Assembly: GCA_938042265.1 (NCBI GenBank)
Contig: CALIRN010000149.1
Coordinates: 1 to 10,853, forward strand
Origin: an uncultured Eubacteriaceae bacterium
GTDB taxonomy: Bacteria > Bacillota > Clostridia > Lachnospirales > CAG-274
DNA length: 10,853 nucleotides
Direction of reading: 5' to 3'
This document shows, piece after piece, positions 7,391 to 10,853 of the stretch; position 1 is the stretch's first letter, and every line of letters begins with the position of its first letter. The notes below the pieces were generated by a model that made no database searches, was not told where the DNA came from, and saw only the letters and a list, made by a program, of their open reading frames with translations. Both the position numbers and the translations under genes were made by a program.

Positions 7391-8046
7391 TAACCTTTAA
7401 TGATGTAAAAAACAACGGAGAAATACAGACCTATATCCAAAAGGCTGATGAATGCTTAAGTGCTTTAGGCTTTACCGAGCACAGCTTTGCTCACGTAACC
7501 AAGGTGGCGGAAACTGCCGCAATGCTTTTGAAAACCATGGGCTACAGCGAGAGAGAGGTAGAGCTTGTAAAGGTTGCAGGATATCTCCATGATATAGGCA
7601 ATATTATAAACCGTATGGACCATGCACAAAGCGGTGCGGCAATGGCATTTCGTATACTTGATCACATGGGTGCCGATCCTGTGGATATTGCGGATGTTAT
7701 ATGTGCAATAGGCAATCATGACGAGGGTACGGCAGTACCAATAAATCCCATAAGCGCGGCGCTTATCCTTGCAGATAAAAGCGATGTACGCTATACAAGG
7801 GTAAGGAATACGGATTTTGCTACCTTTGATATTCACGACAGGGTAAACTATTCCGTTAAAAAAAGTGAACTGGTAATTAATGAGGACAAAACTGAGGTGC
7901 ATCTTAAGCTTTATATTGATACGGAATTTTGCTCCGTAATGGATTATTTTGAAATTTTTATGGGACGTATGATTTTGTGCAAAAAGGCTGCCGAAAGGCT
8001 GAATTTAAGGTTTAGGCTGTATGTAAACGGACAAAAGCTGCTGTAA
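7387..8046 (+). CDS. HD-domain phosphohydrolase-like protein
   Basis: A soluble protein of about 219 residues with an HD domain in its first two thirds. Counting from the GTG at 7387, the metal-binding residues are His36 in FAHVTKVAETAA, His68-Asp69 in GYLHDIGNII, His79 in MDHAQSG, His110-Asp111 in GNHDEG and Asp130 in LADKSDVRYTR. The region after about residue 150 forms mixed strands and helices with no recognised motif. Two starts are possible: GTG 7378 and GTG 7387. The AAAAGGA ending at 7375 is only 2 nt from the first but 11 nt from the second, and the second gives a GTGA overlap with the amidohydrolase stop, so 7387 is preferred. Its place in the purine operon suggests a nucleotide-related phosphate substrate, but this is inference. 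Confidence 0.82.
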   Translation: MITFNDVKNNGEIQTYIQKADECLSALGFTEHSFAHVTKVAETAAMLLKTMGYSEREVELVKVAGYLHDIGNIINRMDHAQSGAAMAFRILDHMGADPVDIADVICAIGNHDEGTAVPINPISAALILADKSDVRYTRVRNTDFATFDIHDRVNYSVKKSELVINEDKTEVHLKLYIDTEFCSVMDYFEIFMGRMILCKKAAERLNLRFRLYVNGQKLL

Positions 8047-8067
8047 ATTTGTACATTAGGGGAAATT

Positions 8068-8358
8068 ATGAAAAGAAAAAATGGTATTTCAGTAATTGTT
8101 CTGATTATCTGGTGTGGCATGATTGTGGTATTGTACGGCTCAGCTGTTGCCGACATAACACCCCTAAGTAATCTGCCAAATTTGGAAAAGCTGGAGCTTA
8201 GCTATACACCCCTTGAAAGTCTTGATGCCCTGTATACCATGCCAAAGCTTAAGAAAGCGGCGTATTATCACTGTGACGGCGAAGCGGAGGAAAGCAATGC
8301 TTTTGAAGCGCAGTTTGGAAGCAGAGGGTTAAGGCATATATCAACGTATATGAATTAA
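8068..8358 (+). CDS. Small membrane-anchored or exported leucine-rich-repeat protein
   Basis: A 96-residue protein. The first residues (MKRKNG) are basic and are followed by an uninterrupted hydrophobic stretch, ISVIVLIIWCGMIVVLYG, then SAVA before an Asp. This fits either a signal peptide cleaved after AVA or an N-terminal membrane anchor. The rest begins with about one and a half leucine-rich repeats of the internalin-like 22-residue type, ITPLSNLPNLEKLELSYTPL followed by ESLDALYTMPKLKKA, then a short polar tail. One to two repeats are too few for a normal solenoid, so this may be a remnant of a longer protein or a small capping or interaction module. AGGGGA at about 8058-8063 precedes the ATG. 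It sits between the HD gene and the ybaK-like gene, 21-22 nt from each. No known function. Confidence 0.7.
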   Translation: MKRKNGISVIVLIIWCGMIVVLYGSAVADITPLSNLPNLEKLELSYTPLESLDALYTMPKLKKAAYYHCDGEAEESNAFEAQFGSRGLRHISTYMN

Positions 8359-8380
8359 GCTGACCTACAGGAGGATAACA

Positions 8381-8863
8381 ATGGCAAAGGATAAAAACAT
8401 AAAAACAAACGCTATGCGTATACTTGATACAATGAAGATAAATTATGAGGTAAAAGCCTATGAGTGCGAGGAGTTTATTGACGGTATAAGCGTTGCAAAA
8501 AAGCTTAACCAAAAACCCGAACAGACCTTTAAAACCCTTGTTACACGGGGCAAAAGCGGTAATTACTTTGTTTTTGTGCTGCCTGTGGCGGAGGAGTTGG
8601 ATTTAAAAAAATGTGCAAGAGCAGTAGGCGAAAAATCCGTTGAAATGATACACGTTAAGGATATTAATAAAATTACGGGATATATTAGAGGTGGCTGCAC
8701 CTCTATAGGTATGAAAAAGCAGTATCCCGCCGTTGTACATAAAAGCGCTCTGGATTTTGATAAAATAATGGTAAGTGCGGGAAAAATAGGTATGCAGCTT
8801 ATTTTAAGCCCTGAGGATTTGATTAAGGCGGCAAATGCCAAAACAGAGGATATAATTATATAA
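8381..8863 (+). CDS. ybaK: Cys-tRNA(Pro)/Cys-tRNA(Cys) deacylase, YbaK/EbsC family
   Basis: A trans-acting editing enzyme that hydrolyses wrongly charged Cys-tRNA(Pro). At 160 residues it has the usual YbaK length. The conserved lysine is in TFKTLV (Lys51), and the core glycine-rich loop is YIRGGCTSIGMKKQYP at residues 101-116; most relatives have S-P where this protein has T-S, a mild departure. The motif VVHKSA follows as expected. AGGAGG at 8369-8374 with a 6-nt spacer gives a strong start. It is the last gene of the purine operon and has no obvious metabolic link to it. The family is clear; whether it edits Cys-tRNA(Pro) or a related mischarged tRNA is known only by homology. Confidence 0.92.
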   Translation: MAKDKNIKTNAMRILDTMKINYEVKAYECEEFIDGISVAKKLNQKPEQTFKTLVTRGKSGNYFVFVLPVAEELDLKKCARAVGEKSVEMIHVKDINKITGYIRGGCTSIGMKKQYPAVVHKSALDFDKIMVSAGKIGMQLILSPEDLIKAANAKTEDIII

Positions 8864-8866
8864 ATT

Positions 8867-8976
8867 TAACCAACAGAGTAAGTCCCCGTCTACTTAGGTA
8901 TAGGGGACTTACTCATACATTCAGTGGAGGTTAGGACTCACTCTGAATGTAAATGTATTTTTGCTGCCGTTGGTTA
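8867..8976. ncRNA. Candidate structured RNA: closing stem with two hairpins
   Basis: TAACCAAC (8867-8874) pairs with GTTGGTTA (8969-8976), enclosing two perfect hairpins: GAGTAAGTCCCC (8876-8887) with 8903-8914 (12 bp, 15-nt loop) and TACATTCAG (8916-8924) with 8943-8951 (9 bp, 18-nt loop). A 17-nt linker with a TTTTT run separates the second hairpin from the closing arm. ATACATT (8915-8921) can also pair with the shifted copy AATGTAT (8952-8958) directly before four Ts, which would act as a weak terminator. It does not match tmRNA, RNase P RNA, SRP RNA or tRNA hallmarks known to me. Alternatives are a small MITE-like palindromic insertion or a transcript end after ybaK. The strand is not determined. 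Confidence 0.4.
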
Positions 8977-9326
8977 TGCGTAATCGAAAAAAGGTTGACG
9001 AAGAACCACGTTTTTTCTATGGACAAAAGTTTTGAAGCACACAGCAGGACATAGTACAAATATAATTTAAAGCATAAAGTGGGTCAATCCCAAGTTGGAC
9101 CTGTTGACAAAGTTGAGAGAACTACGGAATAAATTATGATAAGATTGTCCCCTTCTTCTACAAAACCCCTGTTAGTATAGAACAGGATGGTTGACAAAAT
9201 ATTACCGATGGCAAACCTACGGATAGAACATTATTCTTTGTTCTATCCGTAGGTTAAGTATGCCGTCCTTTTGCTCCCTGAATGAGTAACAGTTTCTGCC
9301 TATATGTACATAATGCTTTCAGGCAA
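8977..9326. other. Gene-free, hairpin-rich stretch between ybaK and the Xre-type gene
   Basis: No convincing reading frame is seen on either strand. It contains GAAAAAAGGTT (8986-8996) paired with AACC-acg-TTTTTTC (9004-9017), CCTGTT/AACAGG (9168-9173 with 9181-9186) and a perfect 17-bp hairpin (9214-9255). GTTGAC is repeated three times (near 8995, 9103 and 9190), twice as GTTGACAAA. It could be the rest of a larger structured RNA that begins at 8867, or debris of a mobile element; nothing seen decides between these. Confidence 0.4.
9214..9255. repeat. Perfect 17-bp inverted repeat (hairpin)
   Basis: AACCTACGGATAGAACA (9214-9230) and its exact reverse complement (9239-9255) surround an 8-nt loop (TTATTCTT). 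Neither strand has a T-run directly after the stem, so it does not look like a simple intrinsic terminator, although it could still stop or stabilise the 3' end of the convergent Xre-type transcript. Confidence 0.7.
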
Positions 9327-9351
9327 TATAACCCTAATCAAACGGGTTATA
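9327..9351 (-). other. Hairpin over the stop codon of the Xre-type gene
   Basis: TATAACCC (9327-9334) pairs with GGGTTATA (9344-9351) around a 9-nt loop. The TAG stop of the minus-strand regulator (9334-9336) overlaps it. No good T-run follows on the minus strand, so a terminator role is only possible. Confidence 0.35.
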
Positions 9352-9573
9352 ACCGTGCTCAATCAGCATAGATACATATTTATTAAAATCGAGCCTGGTT
9401 GCCATTATAATACATACAAGCGTCTTGAATGTAGGTAGGTGCCGTCTGTTTTCAAGGTCAACATATTGTCTTAGGGAAATGTGGCATAATTCAGCCATTT
9501 TCTCCTGGCTTAAATTCAGTTCCATACGTTTTAAGTATAATTCATGGCTGAAACATTCTTTTAAAGTGTCCAT
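9334..9573 (-). CDS. Small Xre-family helix-turn-helix transcriptional regulator
   Basis: A 79-residue protein consisting almost wholly of a Cro/C1-type (HTH_3) DNA-binding domain. Residues 12-64 give the five-helix pattern, with LSQEKMAELCHISLRQYVDL at 21-40 forming the helix-turn-helix (S-Q-E-x-x-A-E-x-x-x-I-S and Y-x-x-x-E-N) and HLPTFKTLVCIIMA as the following helices. There is no effector domain. The start is firm: on the minus strand AAGGAGGTGAATC lies just before ATG. It is alone and opposite in direction to all neighbours, with long non-coding stretches on both sides. Small Xre proteins of this size are common in phage, integrative elements and toxin-antitoxin loci, but no partner toxin or integrase is visible. 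It probably represses its own promoter. Confidence 0.85.
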   Translation of the reverse strand: MDTLKECFSHELYLKRMELNLSQEKMAELCHISLRQYVDLENRRHLPTFKTLVCIIMATRLDFNKYVSMLIEHGYNPFD

Positions 9574-9612
9574 AATGATTCACCTCCTTACTATATTTTT
9601 TGGTATAAAATA

Positions 9613-9641
9613 ATTATAAGTGTAATAATATCAGTTTACAG
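9613..9641 (-). promoter_or_regulatory. Promoter of the Xre-type regulator
   Basis: Read on the minus strand, CTGTAA (9641-9636) lies 17 nt before an exact TATAAT (9618-9613), which starts about 40 nt upstream of the ATG. The -35 box is weak, the -10 box exact. Confidence 0.55.
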
Positions 9642-9655
9642 TGAAATGTATTTCA
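9642..9655. promoter_or_regulatory. Candidate operator palindrome by the Xre-type promoter
   Basis: TGAAAT-GT-ATTTCA is a 6-2-6 inverted repeat directly beside the -35 box of the minus-strand regulator. Position and size suit an autoregulatory operator for a Cro/C1-like dimer; there is no second copy to prove it. Confidence 0.4.
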
Positions 9656-10030
9656 TATTTATAAATATTATTAATATAAAATAAATTTTATTAGAATATG
9701 ATTATAAAAATCATAAAATGCGGCATGGAAAATTTTTATTGAAGAAAAAATGATTTGCTGAAAATGGATAATAACATATATATTGATGTAAGACAAGAAA
9801 ATAGCTATGGGTAGCAAAACTTAAAAAATACAGGTATTGAAATACTTAAAAAAAGGTAGGATGTTATTTACTTTCAGTTATAGTCTAATCGTAAGGTGGA
9901 CAGAGAAATAGTATATACTGAAAGTAATAAATTAGCACAAGAAGGGAATATTGTATGATTATACAAAATTGAGGATAACTGGTATACTTATCAGGAAGAA
10001 TAAAGGAAAATTAAAATTGTTCTTTGATTA
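9656..10030. other. AT-rich gene-free stretch with one long inverted repeat
   Basis: The stretch is strongly AT-rich and has no reading frame with a credible ribosome binding site on either strand. The only clear structure is TTACTTTCAG (9868-9877) matched by CTGAAAGTAA (9918-9927), extendable by a few pairs with one bulge, around a loop of about 30-40 nt. Confidence 0.5.
9868..9927. repeat. Spaced inverted repeat upstream of feoA
   Basis: The 10-bp arms TTACTTTCAG (9868-9877) and CTGAAAGTAA (9918-9927) are perfect. One more pair, then a one-base bulge and three pairs, extend the stem inwards. It could be a protein-binding site, a recombination site or a weak RNA stem; nothing decides between these. 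Confidence 0.45.
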
Positions 10031-10039
10031 TGGCATAAT
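10031..10039 (+). promoter_or_regulatory. Extended -10 promoter candidate for feoAB
   Basis: TGGCATAAT is an extended -10 element with one mismatch. TTAAAA at 10011-10016 is a weak -35 at 17-nt spacing. The start would fall near 10046, so the transcript would carry the palindrome and hairpins at 10063-10121 as a leader of about 80 nt. Confidence 0.4.
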
Positions 10040-10062
10040 AAAACTAAAATAAAAGTATACAG

Positions 10063-10127
10063 GCACCTTAAAGGTGGATTATCATATTATAAAATAAGAT
10101 AATCCATAGCTTTGGAGGTGCTTTTTT
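10063..10127 (+). promoter_or_regulatory. feoA leader: palindrome and RBS-pairing hairpin with T-run
   Basis: CACCTT-A-AAGGTG (10064-10076) is a perfect palindrome placed just after the presumed start site, as expected for a repressor operator. A stem TGGATTATC/GATAATCCA (10075-10083 with 10098-10106) follows. GCACCT (10063-10068) can also pair with AGGTGC (10116-10121), which contains most of the feoA Shine-Dalgarno GGAGGTG (10114-10120), immediately before six Ts and the ATG at 10128. The upstream segment can thus form either a local hairpin (CACCT with AGGTG at 10072-10076) or an RBS-masking, terminator-like stem. DNA operator and RNA switch are both possible; no known riboswitch class is recognised. 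Confidence 0.45.
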
Positions 10128-10373
10128 ATGGCAAATGCAATGCCTTTATCATGTATTCCCATAGGCACAAGAGGCGAGATTGTAGCAATAAAAGGCGGAT
10201 TTAAAAACCGTGACAGACTTATTGAGCTTGGTTTTACAAAAAATACGGAGGTTATACCGCTGCATACAAGCCCGGGAGGAAATCCTACGGCATATTTTGT
10301 CAGAGGTGCTGTTATGGCGTTGAGAAACGAGGATGCGGACAATATATTTATCCGTGTTAAGGAGGAATACTGA
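10128..10373 (+). CDS. feoA: Ferrous iron transport protein A (FeoA)
   Basis: A small cytosolic SH3-like protein that works with the FeoB membrane transporter in Fe(II) uptake. The 81 residues match FeoA length. Visible family features are MPLSCIPIGTRGEIVAIKGG at the start (strand-turn-strand), RDRLIELGFTKNTEV at residues 28-42 (the conserved R-L-x-E-L-G-F-x-x-x-x-x-V block) and the final strands AVMALRNEDADNIFIRV. GGAGGTG at 10114-10120 with a 7-nt spacer supports the ATG. Its TGA shares one base with the feoB ATG (TGATG), so the two are translationally coupled. Iron-responsive control is likely from the family and from the leader structure, but no classical Fur box was found. Confidence 0.95.
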   Translation: MANAMPLSCIPIGTRGEIVAIKGGFKNRDRLIELGFTKNTEVIPLHTSPGGNPTAYFVRGAVMALRNEDADNIFIRVKEEY

Positions 10374-10853
10374 TGGGGGCTAAGGTTTGCCTTGTGGGTA
10401 ACCCCAATACAGGCAAAAGCACGGTTTTTAATCTGCTTACGGGTATGCGGCAGCATACGGGCAACTGGTCGGGAAAAACCGTAGGCAGTGCGGAGGGAAG
10501 CTTTTTATACAACGGAAAAAGCTTTGACATTGTAGATTTACCGGGAATATATTCCCTTAATCCTATTTCCGAGGATGAGCGCTATGCGGTGGATTTTTTA
10601 AAAAGCGGTGCGGCCGATACAGTAGTTGCGGTCCTTGACGCTACCTGTCTTGAGCGAAATCTGATACTTGCACTGCAGGTTATAGCAAACGTAAAAAATG
10701 TTATAGTCTGCGTAAACCTCCTTGATGAGGCAAGACGCAAAAATATAAGAATAGATTTAGATACCCTTGAAAGGGAAATCGGAGTTAAGGTGGTAGGCAC
10801 AAGTGCAGGTACAGGCGAGGGAATGGAGGAGCTGAAAAAAGCAGTTTCAGAAG
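10373..10853 (+). CDS. feoB: Ferrous iron transporter FeoB, N-terminal G domain (cut by window end)
   Basis: The first 160 residues of FeoB, the GTP-dependent Fe(II) transporter of the inner membrane; the membrane part lies beyond the window. The GTPase motifs are complete: G1 GNPNTGKS at residues 9-16, the G2 Thr36 in SGKTVG after the typical HTGNW switch segment, G3 DLPG at 55-58, G4 NLLD at 115-118 and a G5-like TSAGTG at 143-148. The G1 motif has Thr13 and Ser16 where many FeoB proteins have S-G-K-T/S. GGAGG at 10361-10365 lies 7 nt before the ATG at 10373, which overlaps the last base of feoA. The frame is open to the last base, so this is a natural truncation by the window edge. Confidence 0.95.
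   Translation, partial: MGAKVCLVGNPNTGKSTVFNLLTGMRQHTGNWSGKTVGSAEGSFLYNGKSFDIVDLPGIYSLNPISEDERYAVDFLKSGAADTVVAVLDATCLERNLILALQVIANVKNVIVCVNLLDEARRKNIRIDLDTLEREIGVKVVGTSAGTGEGMEELKKAVSE

Noticed and set aside
8876..8914. Intrinsic terminator for the ybaK operon
   Set aside because: The 12-bp stem is strong, but ATACATTC follows it and no T-run, so it is not a standard terminator on the plus strand.
8867..9260. tmRNA, RNase P RNA, SRP RNA or tRNA
   Set aside because: The region lacks a CCA-ended acceptor stem, a tRNA-like TTCGA loop and the conserved core sequences of these RNAs as I know them. It remains an unassigned candidate fold.
9743..10050. Possible decayed gene read in one plus-strand frame upstream of feoA
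   Set aside because: Short protein-like pieces appear between several stops, but the number of stops is about what AT-rich non-coding DNA would give by chance, and no domain or ribosome binding site is visible.
10076..10105. Classical Fur box in the feoA leader
   Set aside because: ATTATC and GATAAT are present but in the outward order within a hairpin, with a 14-nt loop between the arms, not the inward 7-1-7 arrangement of a Fur box.
1..10853. CRISPR array, toxin-antitoxin pair, integrase, transposase or defence genes
   Set aside because: No regularly spaced direct repeats and no such proteins are visible; the lone Xre-type gene has no neighbouring toxin frame.

Overview
The window looks like a chromosomal segment of a low- to mid-GC Gram-positive anaerobe of class Clostridia (Bacillota), plausibly a gut Oscillospirales or Lachnospirales lineage. 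This is inferred from strong GGAGG-type ribosome binding sites, sigma-A promoters, GTG/TTG starts and the gene families (PepF-type M3 peptidase, DUF2156/GNAT pair, clostridial HD proteins, FeoA-FeoB). No species can be named from sequence alone.

Layout. (1) 60-3549: an operon with its own promoter encodes an M3 oligoendopeptidase, a DUF2156 protein and a GNAT acetyltransferase that overlaps the DUF2156 gene by 4 nt. (2) 3546-4111: an exact-consensus sigma-A promoter, whose -35 box overlaps the GNAT stop codon, drives a small HD-domain protein. (3) 4128-5180: a second good promoter drives a MIF-type tautomerase (GTG start giving Pro-1) and an SGNH/GDSL hydrolase (probable TTG start), closed by an intrinsic terminator. 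(4) 5195-8863: a purine operon contains a trimeric-type purine nucleoside phosphorylase, an MTA/SAH/5'-deoxyadenosine-type amidohydrolase, a second HD protein, a small membrane-anchored leucine-rich-repeat protein and a YbaK-type editing deacylase. (5) 8864-10060: a 1.2-kb gene-poor stretch holds one small Xre-type regulator on the minus strand, flanked by strongly structured non-coding DNA on one side and very AT-rich DNA on the other. (6) 10031-10853: the ferrous-iron operon feoA-feoB begins; feoB runs off the window.

How the genes fit together. The amidohydrolase and phosphorylase form a plausible route for 5'-deoxy or thio adenosine nucleosides: deamination to the inosine form, then phosphorolysis to hypoxanthine. 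The other genes are housekeeping or poorly characterised. The least ordinary parts are the structured non-coding block after ybaK (8867-9255) and the feoA leader. In the leader, an upstream sequence can pair with the feoA Shine-Dalgarno just before a six-T run, beside a small palindrome that could be a metal-regulator operator.
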